This document shows, in pieces, positions 35,461 to 45,148 of a stretch of 64,000 nt of DNA. The notes beneath the pieces are model-generated. The model did not search any database. It was not told the DNA's origin and worked only from the letters and a program-made list of their open reading frames with translations. The DNA comes from Anticarsia gemmatalis. Taxonomy: Eukaryota > Arthropoda > Insecta > Lepidoptera > Erebidae. The DNA is taken from NCBI RefSeq assembly GCF_050436995.1, contig NC_134753.1:8556001-8620000 (forward strand), written 5' to 3'. A program made the translations under genes and the position numbers. Position 1 is the stretch's first letter. Each line of letters starts with the position of its first letter.

Positions 35461-35500
35461 CTAGGAGGTCTCAGGTTTAATTCCCGGGCTGTACAAGGTG
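35461..35500 (+). mobile_element. SINE-t B-box scrap
   Basis: CTCAGGTTTAATTCCCGGGC contains GGTTTAATTCC, one change from the B box GGTTCRANTCC. No A box is convincing, so it is not a tRNA gene. Confidence 0.45.
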
Positions 35501-35502
35501 TT

Positions 35503-35577
35503 TATATTAGATTATAATATAATATATATTATATTATAATATATATTATAATATATATTATATTATAATCTAATATA
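35503..35577. repeat. AT-only palindrome, arms about 31 bp
   Basis: TATATTAGATTATAATATAA at the left is mirrored by TTATATTATAATCTAATATA at the right, with an asymmetric centre of TA repeats. It contains only A and T apart from the G and C near each edge. It could extrude as a cruciform. Confidence 0.8.
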
Positions 35578-35894
35578 TATAGTATATATATAGTATAATA
35601 GTAGTCCATAATTTGGTAATGTACCTAACATATTATTATGACAATAGGTTTGTTCCCTACTACATAGGATTAGGTTGTATTTCATACACCTTTGTCTATA
35701 CCTTCGAGTATAACAGGCGTAATGTTAAAGTTATTGTGTAATGTTGAAAGGAAATCTAGATATTTTACTATGGTCTCTTTGCTCTATTATGCTTTTCAGT
35801 TAAGCAGCTTAGAATTTATTAATAGAAGTAAACAGAAATATAAAATAAATATTTCGCTGCTTAAGTACAAAAACTACATATATTTAAAGACACT

Positions 35895-36003
35895 CTTTTT
35901 TTAACCCATTACTGTCCCACTGCAGGGGAAGGACAGCAATCTCCTCACGATCGAGGGAGGGGTTAGGCCTTGAGTCCACCACGCTGGCCAAGTGCGGGAT
36001 GAA
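35895..36003 (-). mobile_element. LINE-tail, best copy
   Basis: Reads on the minus strand CCCGCACTTGGCCAGCGTGG, TGGACTCAAGGCCTAACCCC, TCCCTCGATCG, AGGAGATTGCTGTCCTTCCC and CAGTGGGACAGTAATGGGTT, then an A run (plus-strand T run 35894-35902). The A run at the end gives the orientation. It is a 3' fragment of a retrotransposon with no coding part. Confidence 0.75.
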
Positions 36004-36340
36004 GGCACTAACAACCAAAATACTACACTCAATATTGAGTAACCCTCAAAGTTATATCTATCGCTATAACTTATTTGATTACTTTAACAGTATCAGTACG
36101 AGTCTTAAGTGTTACTCATAATTGAGTGTCGCTCGAGAATATGGCCATCTGTATAAAAACGCTATCCAAACATTAATTATATAAAATCCCTACGTTGAAA
36201 CTCGATCCTATTGGCACATTATTATAACAAAAACGTGACGAGGTAATTAATGAATCTACCGACGATGAAACCTTGCATTATAATATTGCACCCGTCGTGT
36301 TAGTGGAAAATTAACATTTGATACTTGAGTTAACAATACT

Positions 36341-36524
36341 GTAGCTCAATTCTCTACTACTATCGACTACCGACAACCGACCTGTCATCGAGAAATTTTG
36401 TATGAAAATCTGATCAGCGCCTCTGACGGGCGGCGTAAAAACTTTTTTGGCAGTACATGCTAAATGTCAAAATTCGATAGCTAGCCGGTTGACGGTAGTC
36501 GGTAGTGGCAGAGAATCGAGCTAC
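36341..36524. mobile_element. MITE-5 fold-back derivative
   Basis: It begins GTAGCTCAATTCTCTACTAC with ATCGACTACCGACAACC and ends with the same end inverted: GGTTGACGGTAGTCGGTAG then GCAGAGAATCGAGCTAC. Other copies have two different ends (GTAGCTCGATT..., ...AATCGCGCTAC). Here one end type is present twice, so the element is a fold-back rearrangement. Confidence 0.7.
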
Positions 36525-36526
36525 AA

Positions 36527-36745
36527 TAGCTCGATTTTCTACTACTATCTCTACTATAGTATTCTCGAGGTACTGCAGTGATTCTCCACCACTATCGACT
36601 ACCAAAAACCGGCTAGCTATCGAGAAATTTTGCACTAAAATCTGTTCAGCGCAACTATTGGGCTCCGTGAGAACTACTTCAGCAGCACATTTAAAATATC
36701 AAACTCTCGATACTCGATGGTACCGACTGTACAAAATCGCGTTAC
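36527..36745 (+). mobile_element. MITE-5 copy with extra 5' segment
   Basis: TAGCTCGATTTTCTACTACT then a partly repeated stretch (CTCTACTATAGTATTCTCGA), then the normal order GACTACCAAAAACCGGCTAG, CTATCGAGAAATTTTGCAC, TTCAGCGCAACTATTGGGC, ACTCGATGGTACCGACTG and AATCGCGTTAC. It starts two bases after the previous copy ends. Confidence 0.7.
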
Positions 36746-36748
36746 TTT

Positions 36749-36882
36749 AGCGCAGTTCTCCACTCCAATTAAGTACCATTTTTTTTCATGGAAGTCTGAT
36801 CCGTGTCTCTAGGGTGTGCTAAAGGAACTAATTTTGCAATACTTCTATGAAAATATACTCGATAAATAGTGTAGAGAATCCT
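36749..36882 (+). mobile_element. MITE-5, degenerate third copy
   Basis: TAGCGCAGTTCTCCACTCCA, CATGGAAGTCTGATCCGTGT, CTCTAGGGTGTGCTAAAGG and GTAGAGAATC keep the family order. It follows the previous copy by three bases. Confidence 0.55.
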
Positions 36883-37144
36883 TCAGTTCAAGTACAAGAA
36901 TGAAATAGTAAAACTTAGATTAAAGGAATTGTTTTAAGGAAAATCTAAGCTAAGTTCGTTTAAGCGTTACTTAAACCTTTTGTATCCTAATTCCCAATAC
37001 TATACCCAGTTTACCATATCACAATTTATTACAGAGGTTTGTATGCAAGGTTCGCTGAGGTATACAAAATTCAGAATGTAGAACATCAGTGACCCGCAGG
37101 ATTATGTAGCTTATAGTGTGATGCCGAAACTTTATATTGGAAAC

Positions 37145-37343
37145 TAGCTAACCCGCGCAGCTCCGCTCACGCTTGCTTGTTTTGATTTAATTTCGAGCAT
37201 TTTCATTTTTATTCCCCTTTTACACCTTCTCTGGACTTCCACAAATAATTCAAGACCAAAATTAGCCAAATCAGTCCAGCCGTTCACGTGTTTTAGCGAG
37301 ACTAACGAACAGCAATTCATTTTTATATATGTATATATATATA
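37145..37343 (-). mobile_element. Hel-D, Helitron-like repeat
   Basis: Plus strand begins CTAGCTAACCCGCGCAGCTC, the reverse of a Helitron 3' end with stem GAGCG../..CGCGC partly kept, and goes on with CACCTTCTCTGGACTTCCAC, AAATAATTCAAGACCAAAAT, TAGCCAAATCAGTCCAGCCG and CGAGACTAACGAACAGCAAT, ending in TATATATA. The interior differs from Hel-A and Hel-B. The 5' end is not sharp. Confidence 0.7.
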
Positions 37344-37416
37344 AACATTCAGTTATTATCTAGCTAAATAACGCATACCAAGGCTCTTTACCAAGTTGTC
37401 AGACTATTACAACTGC

Positions 37417-37660
37417 CAGCGGCTTTGTCCGCTTGAAAACCTTTCTCAGAGTTTCGTAGAATAAGAATTAGTTGAAGACTTTCTTCTAGTAGCATAATCC
37501 GGTTATTTACGGTATAAAGACGTATTCCATATTTCAATTCAGGTTATAAACTATCTATGTACTAAAGTTTATCACTACCTGTTTAGTAGTATAGGCGTGA
37601 TTGAGTAACAAACGTCCATCCAAACATGCAAACTTTCGTGTTTACATTATTAGCATAGAT
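37417..37660 (-). mobile_element. Hel-B, degenerate
   Basis: CAGCGGCTTTGTCCGCTTG at the left, GATTGAGTAACAAACGTCCA, TCCAAACATGCAAACTTTCG and TTTACATTATTAGCATAGAT at the right match the reverse-strand Hel-B pattern seen at 50471-51036. Confidence 0.65.
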
Positions 37661-37886
37661 TGTACGTTTCTTCACAGTTTTGATAACTTTAGTTGTTTTT
37701 CTTTGGAAAGTGAATTAAGAAACTATTCTGTTTGTTTGTTGTTTTTGTCCCTATTGTATTGTTATTCTAAACTTTGAGTTGATAGTACAAGGAAGATAGA
37801 ATTGTACTTCGAATATTAAATCAATGTTAACAAGTTTTGGGGTGAAGTTTTATTTTGTAATTTGTCATGTCGTCTCGATTTTTGGA

Positions 37887-38045
37887 GTTCCGTACTCATA
37901 GGGTAAAAACCGTATTACTAAGACTCCGGTCTCCGTTTCGCGGGTAAAAACTCAAAACTTCGGTGTCCGTTTGTCTGTCACTAGGCTGTATCACATGAAC
38001 CGTGAAAGTTATACAGTTATTTTTTATTACAGATGGTGTATTGCT
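37887..38045 (+). mobile_element. GTTCCGTA repeat
   Basis: GAGTTCCGTACTCATAGGGT, AAAAACCGTATTACTAAGAC, GGTGTCCGTTTGTCTGTCAC and TAGGCTGTATCACATGAACC. The same text, reversed, forms part of 39118-39235, so this is a dispersed repeat. Class uncertain. The reverse frame at 37896-38105 is this repeat and is not a gene. Confidence 0.6.
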
Positions 38046-38479
38046 GAAGCTGCTATAACAACAAATAAATACAAAATAAAATAAAAATGTAAGAGGGGCT
38101 GTCATACAACAAGCGCGATTTATTCGCAGTTTTTTTAAAGATAATGTACGGATATACAGAACCTATCGTGGTCAAGCCTTAGTCACACTTATCTTTTATA
38201 TAGCTATCTCGCGAGCCATGTAATTTGTTGGATACTTTATGGCGCCTATAATAACACAGAATAATAATTACATCACACTGCTGTCACAATTTGTAAGCAA
38301 TGCTTTGAAGCAATAAGCACACATCACAATTCTTACAGTCTAGCGATTTTAAAAGACTGGCTGTGAATACATAAGTATGTACCAACATTTGCTTCGTACT
38401 TTATTTTGTTTTTTAGTTAAACTAAAAGCGTGATACTTATATAATATCACGCCTGTTACACCTTACGGTGCTGGCAGAG

Positions 38480-38670
38480 GTATATATTATAAAACCAAGT
38501 TTTCCCACCAAAAAAAGCACTTTTAATGAACAGACCTACTGCCATTTAACCGGCACATTAGCTAATTCTAATGTAAATATAAAAAGTCAATTAGTATTTT
38601 GCGACCAGGAATTGAACCCGCTACCTCGTGTTCAGCGGTCGTATATACCGACCGCGCCGCACAGGCAGTC
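38480..38670 (-). mobile_element. SINE-t with tRNA-like head
   Basis: On the minus strand from 38670: CTGTGCGGCGCGGTCGGTAT (A-box-like), GACCGCTGAACACGAGGTAG, then CGGGTTCAATTCCTGG with B box GGTTCAATTCC, the match to the polymerase III consensus. The body continues to the left (ACCGGCACATTAGC, GAACAGACCTACTGCC on the plus strand) to about 38480. The frames at 38468-38847 are read-through of this SINE. The tRNA-like head has no clean acceptor stem and continues into a body, so SINE fits better than tRNA gene. Confidence 0.7.
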
Positions 38671-38795
38671 AACTATAAACAAATGAAGTATATTTTATTG
38701 TATTTAGATGTCTGTTATGCTATTAAAACTATTGTGATAAATTCATTGTTCAATTACTCAGTAAATGCTGTACTTGATAGCTATACAATTAAAAC

Positions 38796-39235
38796 CGGCC
38801 AAGTGCGAGTTGGATTCACACACGAAGGGTTTCGTACCGTTAATTAACGTTAAATATAAAACTCGAAAAAATCACGTTTATAGTATGGAAGCCCTTTTTA
38901 AATATTTATTGCATTCTCTTATTTCAAAATCAAAATCAAATCATTTATTCACACACATTTATTAAGACACTTAAGATAGTCAATGATACAGAGAGTGAAT
39001 TTACCGCTAGTTCGGAAGATAGGGCCAATGAGAAGAGCTGGCAAGAAACTCCTAGCCACTCTTTTTAATCGCCAATTAAGTATTTGTTGTTCGAGCCGCA
39101 ACATAAATACATCATCTGTGAAGATTTCAACTATTTTACTAGTCTATGACGGTTCATGAGTTACAGCCTGGTGACAGATAGACAGTGAAGTTTCAGTAAA
39201 ATGTTCCCGGTTAATCTTTCGGGTACGGAACCTTA
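38796..39235 (+). mobile_element. GTTCCGTA repeat, interrupted by a LINE tail
   Basis: Left part 38796-38858: CCGGCCAAGTGCGAGTTGGA, CACACGAAGGGTTTCGTACC. Right part 39118-39235: CTATGACGGTTCATGAGTTA, CAGCCTGGTGACAGATAGAC, TTAATCTTTCGGGTACGGAA. I know these two parts as the two ends of one common lepidopteran repeat with inverted GGTTCCGTACC / GGTACGGAACC termini. Here about 260 bp of other DNA, mainly the LINE tail at 38922-39085, lies between them. Confidence 0.6.
38922..39085 (-). mobile_element. non-LTR 3' tail with (ATTTTG) end
   Basis: Plus strand begins TTTCAAAATCAAAATCAAAT then CATTTATTCACACAC, and contains TTACCGCTAGTTCGGAAGAT and GAAGAGCTGGCAAGAAACTC. On the minus strand this is a 3' region ending in TTTGATTTTGATTTTGAAA repeats, a tail type used by some non-LTR elements. 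It sits within the GTTCCGTA repeat. I did not find a clear target duplication. Confidence 0.6.
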
Positions 39236-41470
39236 AAAAAGATACAAAGTATTTTTATGTCTCGTAAAGGCAACAAACTTAGAGCTATTCCACCTTTTTT
39301 ACGATTTATTGATAAATATTTGCATTATTTACGTAAAATTTGCCTTGTACACGGCTATTTACCTTAAGCAAAGATTGTTCAAATATTTCCCTGTCTAAGC
39401 TTCAGTTTCCTACGAGTATTGGAGCAAAAATGTTCACAACTATTTCTGACTGAATTTCCTTGAAAATTCTAGAACAACGTTTAGAAAATCTTTTGAACAA
39501 GAATCTTGAGACCGGACTGTCTTTAAGATATCGAAGCTAAACAAACAACTACTTATCTATTGACTTCGATTTAACTTTCGAAGTGCCTTCAAATAAATAC
39601 TTGAAACTATTTCTTTATTTACGACGCTTGTCTGAAAGACAACTCCCGCACTAAGAATTGCTCTTGTGTCGCGGGGACTTTTACAAACATATAAACAACG
39701 GACATAAAGTACAACGAGACCACAAACAATAATTTGTGAATTGCACAAATAATTTATTGTCCACGGAGGCAGTCAATAGTAATAACAACCATTGCCTAAA
39801 CCTTTCGAAATGTCCGAACGTACTAAATATTCGGGAATTTCTAAAGGCCTAAAGAGGAGCCTCTCAAGGAGAGTTGTAATAACAACAGCCAAATCCCTTC
39901 ACAGCATGTTTTCGAGGAACGACCCCACTTGACATGAGGTAAGGACACGGAAAAAAAGATTATGTTACTCGTGATAGTATTTTTACAAAATCACGTACCG
40001 TAGAAGTAATCTTATTGTCCAATTATTACAAGCACATTTTCCAAAGCTTGTAAGATGTTATTCATAAGAAAGTGTAATAATGCCCAAGCCGGAAATTAAA
40101 CTCCAGACTACCGTAGACACAGGAAGCGCGGTAAGTATAAAAATATGTAGATTTTATTGAGAGCTCTTAGTGGTTTAGTGTTCGCATAAAGTACGTAGAT
40201 ACGTGACTTTCATACGCGTACATTCGATTTGACAACTGTTTATTCAGGTAACAAGATGGTTACAGAAAAAATCGAATAGATTTATATCTCATGCTGAATA
40301 AAATGTTCTTTTTACGATAATAGGGGAAGCAAAAAAAAAATTTTTTTTTTATTATTTCAACAACATAATTGCGTAATTTTGTCAAACTATACAAAAAAGC
40401 ATTATGATTCAATCCAAAGGCTGTGACTTTTTAATATTGATTTGTCTGCTCCAATGTCCCACTTTGAAAGAAGTCAAATTCCAGATTCCTTTAAAATACT
40501 CACCCTGATTCACAAAAAGCTCCCTCGCGTATTGCCCAATGTTCTAAAATGAGGAAAACGGGTTTTTATTTGTTGCGAATAGAATTTCGTTCACAGAGAA
40601 TAGCACTCAGTATTCAGTTTCATATTACAGCTATTGTGTTTACAGTAATTTTACAGTACTCTGGTTTCCTAAGTATAAGTGCTTAGTTTATAATGCATTC
40701 ATGCGATGATTTGCAGATCGCTCAGTGATTTTATCTAAATGTTTTTGCATTTTGGAAATCGCGAGATCGCGACTACTGTCATTAGACAAAGGTCATCGAG
40801 ATTAAACGCCTACCTCATTTCACATTAATTTTACATTAATAAGTAGGTATCAAAACTGCCACTGTTTAGAGTCTTTAATATGTAAATTAAGAATTCACGT
40901 TATAAATCATTGATATCCATACTACAGATTACGTATGCGTTTAATATAAGATATTAGCCTATGTCCTTCTTCAGAACATAATTTAGTATTGTCAATTTTA
41001 TTCAATAGTTTCAGTTATTTTTCGTGCACGTACTCACAAACAAACACACTTTTCCATTTATATGTATGAAGTATAGTTTAATATACGAGCACTATCAATG
41101 GTTTATTTAGGTACCGATTATACCGTAAGCCAATATAAAGGAAATCAGAGATCTCTCTATTTCCAATAAAGTGCCGGGAACTTTTGTCGAACACCGACTA
41201 AACTTGTATTATATGGAACGGACCATTCCCGGAAATATCCCGGAGCTGACCGAGATTCAGGCCGCACTCTCACTTATTATTAAAATCGTAAAAGGTGTAT
41301 TGGAGCGATCATGTTTTCACATTCAAATTGCTGAATAATATGACAGAATGTATTCATTATTCGCGGTTTGGTAAACAATACATGAATCATTTGTTTACCT
41401 TAAGTAAATGGGTAAACCCGGAAGAAGACGGTAGATATATATTGTTGATACTTCAAGGGGTATGAAAACT
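39236..41470. other. anonymous DNA
   Basis: Apart from the SINE fragment at 39627-39735, nothing recognised. A long A/T run is at 40331-40351. Confidence 0.4.
39627..39735 (-). mobile_element. SINE-t body fragment
   Basis: On the minus strand: TTTATGTCCGTTGTTTATAT, GTTTGTAAAAGTCCCCGCGA, CACAAGAGCAATTCTTAGTG, CGGGAGTTGTCTTTC. Matches 57470-57559 closely. The reverse frame at 39557-39748 is this SINE and is not a gene. Confidence 0.7.
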
Positions 41471-41565
41471 CTGTAGCGCGATTTTCCTCAGTCGGTACTA
41501 TCGACTATTGAAAAAACATCTACAACTAGCCGGTTTTTAGTAGTCAATAGAAGTAGGGGGCCTTC
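41471..41565 (-). mobile_element. MITE-5 with large internal deletion
   Basis: GTAGCGCGATTTTCCTCAGT, CGGTACTATCGACTATTGAA at one end and CTAGCCGGTTTTTAGTAGTC, AATAGAAGTAG at the other. The middle (GACATTTAAAATGTACTGCC to GATCAGATTTTC) is missing, leaving about 95 bp. Confidence 0.6.
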
Positions 41566-42328
41566 TAAGCTCGGTACGATGAAATTATTATTTCTACAAG
41601 ACAGGCTACGGACAGACTCGTCTATGGCGAAGGACATAAATAAAAAAATAAAGTCTTTAGGTGCAAAATATCTTTTGCAAAATATATTCTTAGAATTTTT
41701 GTTCTAGGCATTAACGTCATTATATATTTTTTTGGGAAAATTATTCGAAAAACGGTTGGCAGATGTATCTTGATGGGACTTTAAAAACATATTACAATAT
41801 TTTGAGTACAGAGAGCTGTGATTTAAATCTGAAATACAATGGCTTGACGATTCTATGCGGGTTTTAACTTTTAACAAAACATAGATCGTATCAAAAGCTT
41901 ATGTAATAAAATGTGAGCATTATTCGTTTGTTTTTACGTTTCAGAATCCCAAGCCAAACTTAACAACTAGTACAATGTTTACTAAGTATGTAGAAGTGAC
42001 TTCAATAATTTTATATACAATATCAAAAGGTCATATATCTTATTTATTTGTAAGCGCAGTCACATGCAAGTTAGTACGATTTGTGCCCTTTTTGTAATTT
42101 AATTTTCTTCTCAATCTTTCTTAAACATGGATTGATATTTGTTAGACAAACTATTGAGGTAAACATAACGCAATGAGATACATCGTCACTGTCGTCTTTA
42201 CGTTTCAATAAGCACCTGACAATTTGACACTACATAGTTCAAATATGTTTAATAATAATCCATCAATATCGAAAATTTACCAGAGTTTAGTACGGCTTTA
42301 GAGATAAAGTTCCAGCGCTATATTGAAA
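41566..42328. other. anonymous DNA
   Basis: Nothing recognised. Confidence 0.45.
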
Positions 42329-42569
42329 TCCATATTAATATTATTAATGCAAAAGTAAAGCTGTCTGTCTGCAACGCTTTCATATCTAAACTATTGAACT
42401 GAATTTATTGGTTCGGTAGTCATTTGTTACAAAGACCTTGACCTTGAGAAAGAACAGGCTACTTTTTATGACGAAAAAAGGGTAGAAGGGATAAGAAGAG
42501 GGGATGAATTTTGTATCAAAATTCTGCCCTTAAACAAACCTAGCTGACGAAGTCATAGGTAAAAGCTAG
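42329..42569 (+). mobile_element. Hel-B-related Helitron
   Basis: TC at 42329 follows A: TCCATATTAATATTATTAAT, then GTAAAGCTGTCTGTCTGC, AACAGGCTACTTTTTATGAC, GGGGATGAATTTTGTATCAA, and the 3' end CTAGCTGACGAAGTCATAGG then TAAAAGCTAG at 42569 followed by T. Start, end and target fit a Helitron. The interior is a different subfamily from 25562-25765. Confidence 0.7.
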
Positions 42570-43616
42570 TTCATAATAAATAAGTGTCTAGTTTCTCACT
42601 GGTATCCAATTACACCTATAAATAACGTCTAAAATTCCAATGAAGATGAATGAGATGTTTTAAAATCCGATATCCCCTGGAGTTTTCTTTAGTCTAGACT
42701 ACCTACATGTATTAGCAGAGACCGTCTTTGTTTAACGTTAAAGTTCTCTCTAAAGGAGTTAAACCCACGTAGTAATTCAGTGTATTATCCACCAGTTTCT
42801 TACATCAAAGTGTAATAACTACACGTGTATGGAGATAACACATTTTGTTTTAATTATTTATTATCAATAACATTCGATGTACATAAGACTTACGAGCTCA
42901 TACACTTTCACTGTTAATAAATTATCAGATCCCATGGAGGTTTTAACACCGCAAAACCTGCTTATCTGCTTGTAACTGGGTTTTGGTTTTTGTGATTAAC
43001 AAATGCTTGCATAAACTTAAGGAGAGTGGCGGTATCGTTGCTTAAATGTGTGTAAGAAATGAAAACCTAGCTACGCTATGAAAATGCTAACAAGTACTAA
43101 CAACTTTAAACTTCGTTTAAAGACTTGCAACTACATATTTATTTTTGTAATGTTTATTTGGTCACTGCAAACCCCAATGGAATAAAGACGTGATTTAAAG
43201 TAAAAGTATATTTCGTTTATTCAACAGTCAAAATGCAAAATTGAATAAACATAACTTCTAGATTATATTCTAGTTTACTTCAAGCAGCACCTATATTAAA
43301 ACTTATGTATAACAGAATAAAAAATGCCTAAATCAAATCAAACTTTTTCTGACCTTTCTACGAGTACAAATATTGGTATAAGAGAGACGATGTTGTACGA
43401 AAATTTATTTTCGTTTATATCAATTCGTGAAGGTGAAAATTCTTGTAAATTCTACACTCGATACTTCATGATTATGTATTCTATCACAAAATAATATTAT
43501 AATATTGACTCAGTAGTATATTTAAATGAAGGCAATTAATATGAAGAAAAATGCAAATTAATTCTGCGCCGATCCTGCAATGGGTTGACAAATAAGTCTC
43601 GTGTTTACATTTTAAC
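42570..43616. other. anonymous DNA
   Basis: Nothing recognised. Confidence 0.45.
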
Positions 43617-43705
43617 GTGGCTTGAGAACTGAAACCGATACAAGGTAAGCAACGTTGACGAAGACAGCAAATGGATGGGTGACCACATACGAGTAATGAG
43701 TGGTT
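43617..43705 (+). mobile_element. SINE-5S fragment
   Basis: GTAAGCAACGTTGACGAAGA then AATGGATGGGTGACCACATA matches the 5S rRNA promoter-proximal region (GTTAAGCAACGT...GGATGGGTGACC). Only the head is preserved. It is a 5S-like scrap and not a 5S rRNA gene, because the flanking 5S stems are absent. Confidence 0.6.
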
Positions 43706-44221
43706 AAGATAAGTATCTCCTGTATCAAAAAAGTTTAAAACTCGCTAAGCAGTGATTTCTTCTATAAATTTTAACTATTAGGACTACTAACTAGCTCTAA
43801 CTAGTACTGTAGGTTAATTGCAATCATGCACATTTATCCCGGTTTAATTGTTATTCGTTTGACCGGAGTGCAACGTAATCGTCAGTTGTTTTAGTGATTC
43901 TGCGGTTAGTTTGAGTACTTAGCCCTAACTATGTGTTTGTTCATTAAAAGTTGGTAAAATTGGGCATTCGGTTTCCGCATTTCAAAACGCGTGATAAAGT
44001 TGGTCCACTTTAGTCAATTAACAGCACTTTGCATCATTTCAACCGAAAACCAGCAATTTGCTTACCACTAATCACATTTGGGTAACATAAATGTCTGTGA
44101 AATACGCGAAAGTTAATGTTAGTCCTATGTATTAGCAAGCCTATTGCTTATACTGGGCACGTTACCGAGCGCCGTTTACTACTAAATAATCCAATATAAA
44201 TGAGAAGTAGATCTTTATCAC
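43706..44221. other. anonymous DNA
   Basis: Nothing recognised. Confidence 0.45.
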
Positions 44222-44261
44222 TTAGCCTGCCTGGGAAATCGAACCCGAGACCTCATGAACA
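44222..44261 (-). mobile_element. SINE-t B-box scrap
   Basis: CCTGGGAAATCGAACCCGAG on the plus strand is the reverse of CTCGGGTTCGATTTCCCAGG, with B box GGTTCGATTTC. It abuts the MITE-5 at 44262. Confidence 0.5.
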
Positions 44262-44436
44262 GTAGCTCGATTCTCTACTACTAGCGAGTATCGACTACCG
44301 ACAACCGGCTTGTCATCGAAAAATTTTGTATGAAAATCCTATCAACGCCTCTGACGGGTGTCGTAGGAACTATTTTGGCAGTACATTTAAAATGTCAAAC
44401 TTTCGATACACGATAGTACCGACTGTATCGCGCTAC
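44262..44436 (+). mobile_element. MITE-5, near-complete reference copy
   Basis: It begins GTAGCTCGATTCTCTACTAC and ends GTACCGACTGTATCGCGCTAC, 175 bp, with GACTACCGACAACCGGCTTG, GAAAAATTTTGTATGAAAAT, CGCCTCTGACGGGTGTCGTA and TTTAAAATGTCAAACTTTCG in between. Ends are inverted (GTAGCKCGATTCT) and TA occurs at the second position of each, compatible with a TA target as in Tc1/mariner elements, though this is not proven. No coding capacity. Confidence 0.8.
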
Positions 44437-44988
44437 AGAAATCGTGAATTACCAGCAAGACCATAGGAATTCAGTTAAGTTATTAATGCTATGATTTTGT
44501 ATGTCTGTGTATCTCGACCAACAACTTAGAGCCTTGGAAGCCTTGCATGCCCCCACAACATGTGCATCTTGCGCACAACACTTTATTTTCTCACTTATTT
44601 TGTACCTTCTGCGGACTATGTATACACTACTTCTTAATTATATTATGTAGCGTGTATGCGAGTTTGTCTCTAGCTGCCTTGGGCATCAAGGTAATTAATT
44701 AAATTTCTTACCAGACTTCATTAAACAATATAGTTAAGTACTACAAGGTTTCGCACATTCACTCGTGTTTGTCGTTAAGTGAACTAAACTTAAGACTTAA
44801 AAAGCACAGTCAAGGTTTACAGAAAACAGTTAGTTCAACTGTCTCTGTGGTCAAAAAGCGGTAGCGCCACTGCCGAGGTCTCGACTTCGGTTTCCGGTTG
44901 GGTAGTGTTGTTTTGCACTTGGAATATTCGGATAAACAGAATCCATTTGTGGTTTCCAAATATGACTAGAGTATGATTAATGGGATCT
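44437..44988. other. anonymous DNA
   Basis: Nothing recognised. The reverse frame at 44835-45038 is partly MITE sequence. Confidence 0.4.
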
Positions 44989-45148
44989 GTAGCTAGATTC
45001 TGTACACTCGGTACTGTCGAGTATAGAAAGTTGTACATTTAGAATGTACTGCCAAAATGGTTCCTACGACGCCCGTCAGATTTTCATATAAAATTTCTCG
45101 ATGACAAGCCGGTTGCCGGTAGTCGATAGTAGTAGAGAATCGAGCTAC
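44989..45148 (-). mobile_element. MITE-5, near-complete
   Basis: Starts GTAGCTAGATTCTGTACACT and ends TAGAGAATCGAGCTAC. Compared with 44262-44436 it has lost about 12 bp around GTCAGAGGCGCTGATC. The reverse frame at 44993-45190 is this element. Confidence 0.8.

Noticed and set aside
36414..36750. Overlapping frames of 73 and 81 codons
   Set aside because: Both lie in MITE-5 copies, which have no coding role.
38595..38670. Possible tRNA gene on the minus strand
   Set aside because: It has A- and B-box-like motifs, but no closed acceptor stem and it continues into a SINE body.
43645..43695. Possible 5S rRNA gene
   Set aside because: Only the GTAAGCAACGT..GGATGGGTGACC part matches; the outer 5S stems are missing, so it is a SINE-5S scrap.
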